From an uncultured Candidatus Melainabacteria bacterium (lineage in GTDB: Bacteria; Cyanobacteriota; Vampirovibrionia; Gastranaerophilales; Gastranaerophilaceae), in NCBI GenBank assembly GCA_934754775.1, contig CAKVIM010000013.1, positions 1 to 53,494 of the forward strand: a DNA stretch of 53,494 bases, read 5' to 3'. A program made the translations under genes and the position numbers. Below, one piece after another: positions 7,928-16,213 of the stretch (position 1 is the stretch's first letter; each line of letters opens with the position of its first letter). The notes beneath the pieces were generated by a model that did not search any database, was not told where the DNA came from, and was given only the letters and a program-made list of their open reading frames with translations.

Positions 7928-8451
7928 TTTACGCCCACTTAATTTTGGAATTTTTTAAGATAGGTTTGTTCTCTTTTGGAGGCGGATATGCGACAATTCC
8001 TTTCTTGTACCATATTTCGCAGGTGTATAACTGGTATTCATTGGATGAACTTACTCAAATGGTAGCTGTGGCATCAATTACCCCTGGGCCTGTCGGGATA
8101 AATGTTGCAACTTATGCAGGCTTAAAAAGTGCAGGGGTTTTGGGTTCAGCGTTCGCAACTATATCAGAAATGTTGCCATCTCTGTTTTTGGTTATAATCG
8201 TTTCAAAATTATTGAGAAAGTTTAGTGATAATTTTTATGTGAAGTCAATTATTAAAACTTTAAAACCTATAAGCTGCGGACTTTTAGGTGCAGTTGCAAT
8301 CGGACTTTTGCGTCCGGAGATAACTGATATTAAGGCAATGATATTGCTCGCAATATTACTGTTGTTGAGTTGGAAGTCAAAACGTGACCCGCTTTGGTAT
8401 ATACTTTTGTCGGCGGTCATTGGGATAATTGCCGTTTGGCTAGGTGTTTAA
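7924..8451 (+). CDS. Chromate transporter, short CHR subunit 2
   Basis: The partner CHR protein, 175 aa, with FFKIGLFSFGGGYATIPFL at the N-terminus and SITPGPVGINVATYAG, both hallmarks of the family. About five membrane segments. The two halves are homologous but distinct, consistent with a heterodimer in which the subunits take opposite topologies. Confidence 0.85.
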   Translation: MIYAHLILEFFKIGLFSFGGGYATIPFLYHISQVYNWYSLDELTQMVAVASITPGPVGINVATYAGLKSAGVLGSAFATISEMLPSLFLVIIVSKLLRKFSDNFYVKSIIKTLKPISCGLLGAVAIGLLRPEITDIKAMILLAILLLLSWKSKRDPLWYILLSAVIGIIAVWLGV

Positions 8452-8452
8452 C

Positions 8453-8481
8453 TTGACACTTTCCGATTTTAATAATATCAT
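8453..8481 (+). promoter_or_regulatory. Sigma-70-type promoter
   Basis: TTGACA (8453-8458), 17 nt, TATCAT (8476-8481). It is right after the stop of the CHR pair and about 30 nt ahead of the ribosome binding site of the gene at 8518. Confidence 0.7.
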
Positions 8482-8517
8482 TGACTAGTATTGATGTGTG
8501 TGGGGGGAGATTATATT

Positions 8518-9075
8518 ATGCAGATTTATGCAGTAAATAGTGTTATACCGACAAAAAATGCTCAGAAGGCAAAGAAGGTAAATTCAAATCCTTCATTCGG
8601 AAGTGTTTATTCTAAGAATATCGAAAAGGGTTTGAGTGCAAAGATTGAGCATTCTTATTATGCAAAAGAGTTGTTTGCAAAACTTTTGTCTGCGGTGCGA
8701 GGGGACGTTGGGTTTGCGGTAAACAAGAATAATTGTATTGATAATTATAAATTCATATCAGATTTATACTTGACATTATTAAAAGCAAATAAAAATAAAG
8801 AAAAAATAGTTTTGTCTAAAGATAGAGCTACCGCAAAACCAATTATTACTAGCGAAGCAGGTGAAATAACATTTCATGATCCGGGGTCCGGCAAGCCGGC
8901 TATCCAATTTGCAATGGAAGAAAAATCTTGTTATGTACTAAAACGCCCTAATAATTTAAGTAAATTTTATTTGTGCGGTGGCAAAAAAGAAACTTACGAT
9001 ATTACGCCAGAAGGAAAAGTTGTTAACCATAAATTCTTTAAGGAAAACGGCGACGAATATATTCCTACAAAATAG
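8518..9075 (+). CDS. Unknown lineage-type protein with NPSFG motif
   Basis: A 185-aa protein I cannot assign. It starts MQIYAVNSVIPTK and has NPSFG near residue 24, a peptide that echoes NPISF and PAFKG in the repeat protein at 15528. The rest is lysine-rich and mixed alpha/beta with no membrane segment (DPGSGKPAIQFAMEE, KFYLCGGKKETYDI). The ATG at 8518 is chosen because GGGGGGAGA lies 8-16 nt upstream; an upstream in-frame ATG at 8491 lacks support. A consensus-like promoter is at 8453. Confidence 0.7.
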   Translation: MQIYAVNSVIPTKNAQKAKKVNSNPSFGSVYSKNIEKGLSAKIEHSYYAKELFAKLLSAVRGDVGFAVNKNNCIDNYKFISDLYLTLLKANKNKEKIVLSKDRATAKPIITSEAGEITFHDPGSGKPAIQFAMEEKSCYVLKRPNNLSKFYLCGGKKETYDITPEGKVVNHKFFKENGDEYIPTK

Positions 9076-9077
9076 TA

Positions 9078-9728
9078 TTATTTCTTCATAACTACTTTTA
9101 ATTCAACTCGGCGGCTTTTTGAGAAATCTTCTTTTCCGCTCACTATGATTGGTGTAGAGAAGCTTGCTCCTTCTACAATAATCATTTTGCGTAACTTATT
9201 GCCGTTTTGCTTGTTGTAAGGCGTGTTTGTCATATATTCTGCGACTGCATAAGCTCTTTTTAAGCTAAGCTCCATATTCTTCATATACTGTTCGTCAGCA
9301 GAATATTTGCCTCTAAATGTTTGTGAGTCAGTGTGACCTTGGATAATTATTTTTTCAACGTTTTTATTCAAGTATTCATTTTTAAATATTGAGTCAAAAT
9401 ATACAGGAGCAAATTTGTCCAGATATTTTTTACCTCTGGCAGAAAGCTCGTAGCTATTGATATCAAAGAGTTCCAAATCGGAAATTTTTACGACACCTGT
9501 AACGTCGTCAATGTTTGCGTCAATATTTTGTTCTTTAAGTGTCTCTTCGAGTGCTTCTGATGCTTTTTTCTGCTCCATCTCGCCTTGGATTTTAGAATAG
9601 AAGCTTGTCATATATGTGTAGAAAAATAGAACGATAAAGACCAACACAAGTGCGGTCATCAAATCTGTCATTGTGACCCAAAAAATGTTATCTTGGCTAC
9701 TGTCCTCTTGTTTTCGTTTAATTCTCAT
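9078..9728 (-). CDS. MotB/OmpA-family membrane protein
   Basis: A 216-aa protein with one N-terminal membrane helix (about residues 18-42) that begins with FWVTMTDLMTALVLVF, where the aspartate of TDLMT is at the position of the proton-carrying residue of MotB/ExbD-type stators. An OmpA-like peptidoglycan-binding domain follows, with IQGHTDSQTFRGKY and a final SKSRRVELKV. It starts 10 nt after the end of the MotA/TolQ-like gene, so the two should form a stator-like ion channel. It could be a flagellar stator, a Tol/Exb-like energiser or a ZorB-like defence subunit. The TDLMT-type opening also fits OmpA proteins of non-flagellar stators. Confidence 0.8.
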   Translation of the reverse strand: MRIKRKQEDSSQDNIFWVTMTDLMTALVLVFIVLFFYTYMTSFYSKIQGEMEQKKASEALEETLKEQNIDANIDDVTGVVKISDLELFDINSYELSARGKKYLDKFAPVYFDSIFKNEYLNKNVEKIIIQGHTDSQTFRGKYSADEQYMKNMELSLKRAYAVAEYMTNTPYNKQNGNKLRKMIIVEGASFSTPIIVSGKEDFSKSRRVELKVVMKK

Positions 9729-9738
9729 ACTTTATTCC

Positions 9739-10620
9739 TTAGAATAATTTGTCAACTACGTCGCTTCCGCCCGAATTTTTACCCAGAGTTTCGTTAATTT
9801 TGTTTAAGCTGTACAAAATATTTTCTAAATATGGCGTTGTTGTTTCTCCGAGAGATTTTGCTACTGCTTTAGAAAAATCTTCAGGCAAAGATTTCAATAA
9901 TTTTTCGTTGGTGACGTTTTGCAGCTTTGATTCCTTGACCAAATCAAGCAGGAATTTTTCGCTTGTTACAATATCGAATAGTCTGATTAATTCTTTTTGA
10001 ATAGCCAAACATTGCTTTTTGCACATTCTGTTATACATGATTTTTTCTATCAACATAAATAGAAGTGAAAAGCCGACTGCAAAAACAGAACAAAGAGCTG
10101 CAATTTGAATATTCGAAATTAGCATATTTAAAGAGCTTCCAATGTTCTCATCTGCTGAAAAATTAACTTCTGTAAATGCGATAGCCATTTTTAAGAATGT
10201 GAAAAACGGGCCAAGACCGGTTAATAGGGTTGGCATTGCTTGTATAAATTTGTTGTTAATTTTTGAGTAGATGAGGGTCTCTTCGTTGAAGAAATATGCA
10301 GCGTCGATAGTTAGACAAATATCAGATTTTAATTCCCCGGATGAGTTTTGTGATGTAAGGAATAGTTTTTCCGGAAAAATTAATGCTTTTTTGAAGTCTT
10401 CCCAAACTGTCGAAGTGTAATTATCGGAGCTCATAAAGCTGTCGAGTTCCTGAAATCTGTATGAGAGTTCTTTCTTATTCAAAGAGCTTAGAAAGCTGTA
10501 AACCGCTTTCAGCTTAGTTTCTACCCTAGCGTAATTCTTTAGAACGCTCATAATGCAGAACAAAAAGAACATTGTAATAATTAGAATTGCAGGCTCCGTA
10601 ATTATTTTCAAAAACATCAT
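9739..10620 (-). CDS. MotA/TolQ/ExbB-like ion channel protein
   Basis: A 293-aa membrane protein. There is one N-terminal membrane segment (about residues 10-29), a helical cytoplasmic stretch, then two close membrane segments (about 148-172 and 190-215) with MPTLLTGLGPFFTFLKMAIA. That pattern is typical of the MotA/TolQ/ExbB/ZorA superfamily. The C-terminal tail of about 80 residues is helical and much shorter than the long tail of classical ZorA. GGAGAGT precedes the ATG. Its partner follows immediately and a large multidomain gene diverges upstream. Confidence 0.75.
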   Translation of the reverse strand: MMFLKIITEPAILIITMFFLFCIMSVLKNYARVETKLKAVYSFLSSLNKKELSYRFQELDSFMSSDNYTSTVWEDFKKALIFPEKLFLTSQNSSGELKSDICLTIDAAYFFNEETLIYSKINNKFIQAMPTLLTGLGPFFTFLKMAIAFTEVNFSADENIGSSLNMLISNIQIAALCSVFAVGFSLLFMLIEKIMYNRMCKKQCLAIQKELIRLFDIVTSEKFLLDLVKESKLQNVTNEKLLKSLPEDFSKAVAKSLGETTTPYLENILYSLNKINETLGKNSGGSDVVDKLF

Positions 10621-10681
10621 ACTCTCCTTTATTTAGTGTATAGTATAGCATAAACTTGTATTTTAGACTATAATCTTGTAT

Positions 10682-13600
10682 ATGGAATGTCCTAAGTGTC
10701 ATAAAAAAATATCAGAACAAGAAACCGTTTGTCCGCATTGCCATAAGGTGCTGGTTTTGGAATGCCCGAATTGCCACTCAAAGGGTGAAAATGCTGTATG
10801 TGAAAAATGCGGTTATATAATTCTTACAAAATGTACAAAATGCTCTAGGACTGTTTCAACCGCTTCTGAAAAGTGCAAATGCGGTTTTCCTGTTGCATCA
10901 TCAATTGCTTATCAGGAGTGTGACTCGGATGAATTTGCAGCTATAGTAATAAAGTTTTCGGCACTAAGTCAGATAAAAAGACTTTTGAAAAGCTCCGAAC
11001 TCTATAAAAAATTCTCTATAAAGCTGAGAAACCTTCTTACTGCACAATTAAAAGGTGTTGAAGGCAAGGTTATTGCTTATCAGGATGTTTTTGTTGTTAA
11101 CTTCAATAAAGAACTTTCGTTCCAAACTTCGGCTAACAAAGCCGTCAGACTTGCTCTAAAGATTGCAAATGCGTTTACGACATTGAATACAAATGTAAAA
11201 GAAGAGTTGGGTACATCTTTAAAACTGAATATCTCGATTGTGAAGAAGCGTGCGGAAGATTTGCTAAAACAGTCTGCAATTGAGAGCAATGTTAAACTTT
11301 TAAATATCAAGAAGCTTGATAAAAAATATCTTTCCGGCATGCAAATTATGCTTGACCAATATGTTTGGGATAACGTAAACAAAGATTATAAGACGGATTC
11401 GCTTTTCTCAACCGAGCAGGACGGGCGTTCTACAATGTATTATGAGTTGCTTCTTGAAAACTATATTTTACCGCCTTCAGAAAATGTTGCTCAAGAAAAA
11501 ATCGATGTGACTCCTGTTGATATCCAAAAAGAAAACACCCAATCAGAAGAAGATTCTTATACTTTTAAGATTTTTGATATCAACGCAAAATGCAATTTTA
11601 AGCGAGTTACTGCGGATTCTTTGCTCGCAAATCTTGATAGTGATGCGAAAATTATTTCTATAAGGGCGGATAAGGAATCCCAGATTGATACTGCGAAACT
11701 TGTTCAATATTATACTGCTAAAGGATTGCGAGTTTTGCATGTAGCTTGCACAGAAGAGATGAATTACAAGCCTTGGGGGGCTTTGGAAAGCTTGTACAGA
11801 GAATTTTTGACACTTCCTTATCATAATTCTTTAATAAATCAGGAAAAACTTCCTCAAAATGCTCTAAGCGAACTTGTTTTGGGCAATGCTCGCAAAGCTT
11901 CTACTCCAGAAGATGCCAGATTTGCTTATTTAGAAGATTTCGAGAATTTCTTAAGACAGCTTAAAAACTGCGTTGTGTTGTTTGAAGGGCTTGAATGTAT
12001 TGATGATACGACAATTCAGACATTAGAGTTGTATTTTGATAAGTTTAAGCGGATTAATGTTCCGTTTGTATTCCTGACGAATTCCGAAGTTGCTCTGCAT
12101 TCCAAAATCAAGGAACTTATGAGAACGCCTTTGTATACGGAATATGTTTTGACAAAGACGAATGTACTCTCTTTAATCGGCGATATGAAAGAAGATGCGT
12201 CTGATTTCATTGACTCTTTTTATTTTGAAAAAATCAAAGAAAATTATAACGGCTCCTTGCAGTATTTTGAAAATGCACTTGAACTGTTGGCAGAAAAGGA
12301 TGTGCTGATTACCTTTGAGGGCAAACTCCTTATAAAATCTAATAATTCCGTCGTTTTGCCAAATAGCTTGGAAGAGCTGGTTAAAGCTCGATTGAAGGTG
12401 CTAAATAATTTGAGCGATAATGCTTCTCTAATCCTTGCTTACGCATCTTATCTCGGGCACAGACTGGATTTGGCGACATTGGAGAAACTCGGAGTTAAGG
12501 ATATTGAAAACAGTGTTAAACTCCTTGTTGAGAAAGGTTTTGCAAGGATTTTCGGAAATATTCTTTATATAAATAATTATAATTTGGTGAAAACGGTGGT
12601 TTGCAATGTGCAGAAAGCTTCTGTCGTAGAGTATTTGTGCAAAAATATTATTCATTTCTTAGGTGATGGGCTTGAGTATGCAACAATGCTTTTGGTAGCG
12701 GGTAAACTAGGTATGTTTAAGGAAGAGTACATGTTACTTCTGCAAAATTCGATTTATTCTATGCAGGTCGGGGATTATGACGCATATCTGAAGAACTGCG
12801 AAGGATTCTTAGCTATAGCAGAGCATGTTAAAACAAAAGTTTCGCAAAAAGACCTTGAAACAGATAAAAAAGAGGTTTATCAAAACATCTTGATGAGTCT
12901 TTATGCTTATTCTCCACGTAAGATTTATCCGATAGAGAAAGTCCTTTTAGAGGACGCATTGCAAGAGTCTGATGATGAGAAAATTGTAAAACTTTCTAAT
13001 CTGATGTTGCAGGGGGCTTTACTTTCTGCAAATTATACAGAGGCTTTGCCACTATTGCATAATATTTTGAGCAGAATTCCGAATCCGACGCTTTTGGTTA
13101 ATGGTGCTGTGAACGCAAGATTTTTGCTCCTTTCACTTATCAATATTGAAATTCTCTTCAATTTGGGTGATTTTGTTCAGTGTGTTGATGTGGCAAAAGA
13201 TTTGTTGAGTGTGATTAAACCGGATTTGATAGACAAGATTAAACCGGCAGGATTTTCTGTAAATCTTTTTGTGAACCATCTTTCTGAAACTTTCCGTATG
13301 GCAGCGTTTGCGAAATTATTCCTCGCAGAAGATGATATGGAAGAATATTTCTTGGCAGTGGAAACTTCTCTTGGTACAGAACTTCAAGATGCTTCTGCAA
13401 TTCGTGCAATAAGAGAGTTTTTGAAGGGTGAAAATTATGCTCCTTCAAATGTTGAGGACGCTTCAGCTTATTCAAAAGTGATTTATCTTATTTTGCAAGA
13501 GTTTTCGGAACATAAGGATGACTATAAGACTTTTGCACAAAATATATATCAAGCAAAATTATTGGCTGCTGAAATTAACCAATATCAGTTGGAAATGTTC

Positions 13601-13969
13601 TGTGACTTGTTGATTGGGTATGCTTATTCAAAAGCCGGAGCGAAAAAGAAAGCTGAAATTATTTTCAACGACGTACTTGAAAATTCACAAAAGTCAGCAA
13701 TATTTAATACAACAGTTCTTGCAAAATACTTTATTGCTCAACTAAAAGTAGAGAAATCCGAAATTGATGAGGCTTTGCAGCTTGTTAATGAGTGCTTAGC
13801 CCAACTCCAGAAATACAATAACCGTTCTAAAATAATTTATGTTTTGTTCGAAAAATTATTTATAGAGATTGTAAAATCTCAAGAAATGGAAAATATAGAC
13901 GTTGACTCAGAGGAGCAAAAGCTCGCTCTGGCAACTTCCGGCGGGAAACTCGCCCGCTTGATTGGTTAG
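10682..13969 (+). CDS. Zinc-ribbon, cyclase-like, NTPase-like, TPR-repeat protein
   Basis: A 1,095-aa protein. It begins with stacked zinc ribbons (CPKC at 3-6, CPHC at 17-20, CPNC at 28-31, CEKCG at about 40, CTKC at 51-54, CKCG near 65). Next is a region resembling a degenerate class III nucleotide cyclase fold (about 75-275). It continues into an NTPase-like region (about 295-620) whose Walker A position reads SIRADKESQID, without the GKS/T of a P-loop, while a Walker-B-like VVLFEGLECIDD remains. The last 450 residues are helical and TPR-like. This order recalls cyclase-AAA-TPR signalling proteins whose catalytic residues have decayed. ATG at 10682 is preferred over the TTG at 10676: TATAAT (10669-10674) ends 7 nt before it, so the mRNA is probably leaderless. 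It diverges from the stator-like pair. Confidence 0.7.
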   Translation: MECPKCHKKISEQETVCPHCHKVLVLECPNCHSKGENAVCEKCGYIILTKCTKCSRTVSTASEKCKCGFPVASSIAYQECDSDEFAAIVIKFSALSQIKRLLKSSELYKKFSIKLRNLLTAQLKGVEGKVIAYQDVFVVNFNKELSFQTSANKAVRLALKIANAFTTLNTNVKEELGTSLKLNISIVKKRAEDLLKQSAIESNVKLLNIKKLDKKYLSGMQIMLDQYVWDNVNKDYKTDSLFSTEQDGRSTMYYELLLENYILPPSENVAQEKIDVTPVDIQKENTQSEEDSYTFKIFDINAKCNFKRVTADSLLANLDSDAKIISIRADKESQIDTAKLVQYYTAKGLRVLHVACTEEMNYKPWGALESLYREFLTLPYHNSLINQEKLPQNALSELVLGNARKASTPEDARFAYLEDFENFLRQLKNCVVLFEGLECIDDTTIQTLELYFDKFKRINVPFVFLTNSEVALHSKIKELMRTPLYTEYVLTKTNVLSLIGDMKEDASDFIDSFYFEKIKENYNGSLQYFENALELLAEKDVLITFEGKLLIKSNNSVVLPNSLEELVKARLKVLNNLSDNASLILAYASYLGHRLDLATLEKLGVKDIENSVKLLVEKGFARIFGNILYINNYNLVKTVVCNVQKASVVEYLCKNIIHFLGDGLEYATMLLVAGKLGMFKEEYMLLLQNSIYSMQVGDYDAYLKNCEGFLAIAEHVKTKVSQKDLETDKKEVYQNILMSLYAYSPRKIYPIEKVLLEDALQESDDEKIVKLSNLMLQGALLSANYTEALPLLHNILSRIPNPTLLVNGAVNARFLLLSLINIEILFNLGDFVQCVDVAKDLLSVIKPDLIDKIKPAGFSVNLFVNHLSETFRMAAFAKLFLAEDDMEEYFLAVETSLGTELQDASAIRAIREFLKGENYAPSNVEDASAYSKVIYLILQEFSEHKDDYKTFAQNIYQAKLLAAEINQYQLEMFCDLLIGYAYSKAGAKKKAEIIFNDVLENSQKSAIFNTTVLAKYFIAQLKVEKSEIDEALQLVNECLAQLQKYNNRSKIIYVLFEKLFIEIVKSQEMENIDVDSEEQKLALATSGGKLARLIG

Positions 13970-14052
13970 TGTTTTCTTTCGCAGAGGCTTGGAATGCCAA
14001 TAAGTGCTAAATAGAATACGCAACCGAATAAAACTAAATTTAAGATTTCCAT
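13966..14052 (-). CDS. Small membrane protein, 28 aa
   Basis: The minus strand from the ATG at 14052 encodes 28 residues: MEILNLVLFGCVFYLALIGI and then PSLCERKH, followed by TAA. It is a single hydrophobic helix with a short charged tail. AAGGAG lies 8 nt before the ATG, a strong site that is hard to explain otherwise. The 3' end overlaps the end of the large gene on the other strand by 4 nt. No known small membrane subunit is recognised. Confidence 0.55.
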   Translation of the reverse strand: MEILNLVLFGCVFYLALIGIPSLCERKH

Positions 14053-14150
14053 AATAGAATCTCCTTTCCAAAGGTCAATGTCCCTTTTTACTAATCCTAT
14101 ATTTCTCCAATTCCACATCAAGCAGATTAATAACACGATTTCTAAAAATC

Positions 14151-14182
14151 TTTACAATATGTTACAATTTCAACTTTACAAT
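14151..14182 (+). promoter_or_regulatory. HLR1-like direct repeat with third half-site
   Basis: TTTACAAT AT GTTACAAT (14151-14168) is a perfect HLR1 match, and a third TTTACAAT starts at 14175. The third half overlaps a possible -35 (TTTACA, 14175-14180) that is 18 bp from TAGAAT (14199-14204), the likely promoter of the gene at 14227. Overlap with the core promoter would suit repression. Confidence 0.55.
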
Positions 14183-14226
14183 AAGACTTATTTGAGTGTA
14201 GAATTATATTAGGAGGCTTTATAAAT

Positions 14227-14871
14227 TTGAGTAAAGGCTACGAAAGTTTTAATAACTCTGAAACATCATTCAGAAAATCCACGCTAATCCAAGAACGAAT
14301 CGGACTTGTATCGACACATATGTACAAGCAGTTTTTGGACTATCAGCATGCGACTATTAATACGACTGAAATTTTCGCAGAGATGATAGAAAATTTGCGT
14401 GCGATTGCGGATTCTCTTAAGCAGTCATTTTCTTCAAGGGGAATTACCACCGAGAATATTTATGTTGAGTATGATAAGGATAAAACGGTTGTTGTTATTA
14501 ATATTTTGTGGCATACAATAAGCCTTACTACCAGATGTAATTATGAGCCGCAGGCTTTATTCAGAGAGGCAGCTCCGCCGATGTTTTCCGGACGTATAAT
14601 GGCTATAAACGGCAATTATAATGAACTTATGGATGGAATTACCTCTCGAAATGATATGATGCAAGTGCTTTTGGATAAAGAAGTTGCGTCTTTGTTTGTT
14701 CCGGCTGATAAGACTCAAAATTCTATTTTTAAAATTAGACACTTGGCAAATAGAGAGTTTTTCTTGAATTCGTCTGATGCTTCAAGAGAGTTCGTTCTCA
14801 AGGTTGTTGAGACTATTTGTGGCGGTGGTTTGTACCACGAAGAGGGTTCAAGAAAAAGTTTTAATATATAA
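14227..14871 (+). CDS. Unknown 214-aa protein
   Basis: I do not recognise this protein. It is soluble, mixed alpha/beta, with a helical N-terminal half (QERIGLVSTHMYKQFLDYQH) and a C-terminal CGGGLYHEEGSRKSF stretch. The start is TTG at 14227, supported by AGGAGG 11-16 nt upstream; no in-frame ATG is better placed. It precedes rpsP by 151 nt and has its own promoter region with an HLR1-like site, so it is not simply part of the ribosomal protein unit. Confidence 0.7.
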   Translation: MSKGYESFNNSETSFRKSTLIQERIGLVSTHMYKQFLDYQHATINTTEIFAEMIENLRAIADSLKQSFSSRGITTENIYVEYDKDKTVVVINILWHTISLTTRCNYEPQALFREAAPPMFSGRIMAINGNYNELMDGITSRNDMMQVLLDKEVASLFVPADKTQNSIFKIRHLANREFFLNSSDASREFVLKVVETICGGGLYHEEGSRKSFNI

Positions 14872-14950
14872 CTTAACAATCGCTTGATTATTGGTTGTTT
14901 TTGTGGTTATTTATATTTATGCAGGTGATATCCTCTAAACACCTGTTGTG

Positions 14951-14998
14951 TATAAGCGGCTAGGAGCTAATCTTTCAAGTTAAGACGCTCCACTTATA
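14951..14998 (+). ncRNA. Stem-loop in the rpsP leader
   Basis: TATAAG pairs with CTTATA and, inside it, GGAGC pairs with GCTCC. A smaller hairpin, CAGGTG/CACCTG, lies just upstream at 14922-14945. These lie in the 151-nt leader of rpsP and could be a feedback-control element, as is common for ribosomal protein genes. No known leader family is recognised. Confidence 0.35.
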
Positions 14999-15022
14999 TT
15001 AAACAAAAAGAAGGAAATTGAA

Positions 15023-15391
15023 ATGTTAAAAATCAGATTGAAAAGATTAGGTGCTAAGAAAGCTCCTACATACAGAGTTATTGTTATTAACTCAACAACA
15101 AAAAGAGAAGGTAAACCAATCGAAGAATTAGGTTATTACAACCCTAAGACAAAAGAAATGAAGTTGAATAAGGAATCAGCATTGGCATGGATTTCAAAAG
15201 GTGCTCAACCTACAGATACAGTTAAGTATTTGATTACAAACTGCAATGAAGACGGTTCTTTGAACTATAAAAAGTCAGAAGTTGTAAAACTTTCTAAGAA
15301 AGCTCAAGCTAAAAAGGCTGAAGAAGAAGCTAAGAAAGCTGAAGAAGCAGCTGCAGCAGAAAGCCAAGAAGAAGCTCCGGTTGAAGCGTAA
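15023..15391 (+). CDS. rpsP: 30S ribosomal protein S16
   Basis: A 122-aa S16. The first 85 residues match the family closely ([34 protein letters not shown]). A tail of about 35 residues rich in Ala, Glu and Lys follows, longer than in most bacteria. GAAGGAAATTGA precedes the ATG. No rimM, trmD or rplS follows, unlike the common operon; an intrinsic terminator comes at once. Confidence 0.97.
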   Translation: MLKIRLKRLGAKKAPTYRVIVINSTTKREGKPIEELGYYNPKTKEMKLNKESALAWISKGAQPTDTVKYLITNCNEDGSLNYKKSEVVKLSKKAQAKKAEEEAKKAEEAAAAESQEEAPVEA

Positions 15392-15400
15392 TAGAATTTC

Positions 15401-15433
15401 AAAAGTAGCTCTCTTCAAGGGAGCTACTTTTTT
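15401..15433 (+). terminator. Intrinsic terminator of rpsP
   Basis: AAAAGTAGCTC pairs with GAGCTACTTTT around a nine-base loop, followed by further T residues. It ends the rpsP transcript. Confidence 0.9.
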
Positions 15434-15464
15434 ATAAACTTTTGTAAAATTTTTTAATAATTTT

Positions 15465-15498
15465 AGCAAATAGTTAACTTGTTTAGTTTTAGTACATG
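15465..15498 (+). promoter_or_regulatory. Possible GCAATT-type promoter (relaxed)
   Basis: AGCAAAT, 15 nt, TTTTAGTACATG. Spacing matches the promoter family at 34, 32902 and elsewhere, and the sequence is close to the relaxed copy at 42176 (AGCAAAT, 15 nt, TTTTAATATAGA). It ends 30 nt before the ATG of the repeat protein. Confidence 0.35.
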
Positions 15499-15527
15499 TG
15501 TATCACATTTGTGGAAGGTAGATAATT

Positions 15528-16157
15528 ATGATGATTAATCCAATTAGTTTTAGAGCTGGTGTAGCACCAATTGTAATGGATGCTCCGACAAAATCAGAAG
15601 AGACGAAAACAGAAGTTGTAACAGCTCCAGTAGAAACAGCAGCAAGCTTTAAGGGTGCAGACGCATTAGCAGCATATAATAAAGCAATTTTGGCAGCTGA
15701 TGATAATACTGAAGTAAAAGCACCTGCTTTCAGAGGTGAAGAAGTTGCAGAAACTGAAGTAAAAGCACCAGCATTTAAAGGTGAAGAAGTAGAAGAAACT
15801 GAAGCAAAAGCACCTGCATTCAGAGGTGAAGAAGTTGCAGAAACTGAAGTAAAAGCACCTGCATTCAAAGGCGAAGAAGTTGCAGAAACTGAACCAAAAG
15901 CTCCAGCATTCAAAGGTGAAGAAGTTGCAGAAACTGAAGCAAAAGCACCAGCATTCAAAGGCGAAGAAGTAGAAGAAACGGAACCAAAAGCACCTGCATT
16001 CAAAGGTGAAGAAGTTGCAGAAACTGAAGTAAAGGCACCTGCATTCAAAGGTGAAGAAGTTGCAGAAACTGAAGTAAAAGCTCCAGCATTCAAAGGCGAA
16101 GAAGTTCCGGCAGAAGATGCTGAAGTTGAAAAAGATGCAGAAAAAGCGGAAGCTTAA
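15528..16157 (+). CDS. Repeat protein with nine KAPAFKGEE units
   Basis: A 209-aa very acidic protein of unknown function. It begins MMINPISFRAG, has a second motif ASFKGAD (about residue 41), then nine tandem 15-residue units of the form TExKAPAF(K/R)GEEVxE (about residues 61-195) and a short Glu/Ala-rich tail. No signal peptide or membrane segment is seen. The recurring aromatic-basic-glycine core (SFRAG, SFKGA, AFKGE) suggests the repeats multiply one short binding or sorting peptide. GGAAGG lies 9-14 nt before the ATG. It forms a single-gene unit between terminators. Confidence 0.8.
   Translation: MMINPISFRAGVAPIVMDAPTKSEETKTEVVTAPVETAASFKGADALAAYNKAILAADDNTEVKAPAFRGEEVAETEVKAPAFKGEEVEETEAKAPAFRGEEVAETEVKAPAFKGEEVAETEPKAPAFKGEEVAETEAKAPAFKGEEVEETEPKAPAFKGEEVAETEVKAPAFKGEEVAETEVKAPAFKGEEVPAEDAEVEKDAEKAEA
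15708..16112 (+). repeat. Nine 45-bp in-frame tandem repeats
   Basis: Nine direct copies of a 45-bp unit code for TExKAPAFxGEEVxE. Copies differ mostly at third positions and at three residue positions (V/A/P, K/R, A/E). Copies this similar can gain or lose units by slippage or recombination, so length may vary between strains. Confidence 0.95.
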
Positions 16158-16176
16158 TTCTTAAAATAATTTTAAC

Positions 16177-16213
16177 AAAAAAGTCTTGTCTGAATAAGGA
16201 CAAGACTTTTTTA
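16177..16213. terminator. Bidirectional intrinsic terminator
   Basis: AAAAAAGTCTTGTC pairs with GACAAGACTTTTTT around an eight-base loop. The A tract on one side and T tract on the other serve both the repeat-protein gene and the convergent cca gene. Confidence 0.9.

Noticed and set aside
9078..10620. Complete Zorya defence system
   Set aside because: The channel subunit lacks the long tail of ZorA and there is no ZorC/ZorD helicase or ZorE nuclease nearby; only a distant resemblance is claimed.
15503..16093. Antisense reading frame encoding repeated NAGAFTSVSATSSPL units
   Set aside because: It is the mirror of the 45-bp coding repeats on the plus strand; it has no ribosome site and runs through two terminator regions.
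15708..16112. CRISPR-like array of regular repeats
   Set aside because: The units are contiguous, in frame and without spacers; no cas gene is in the window.
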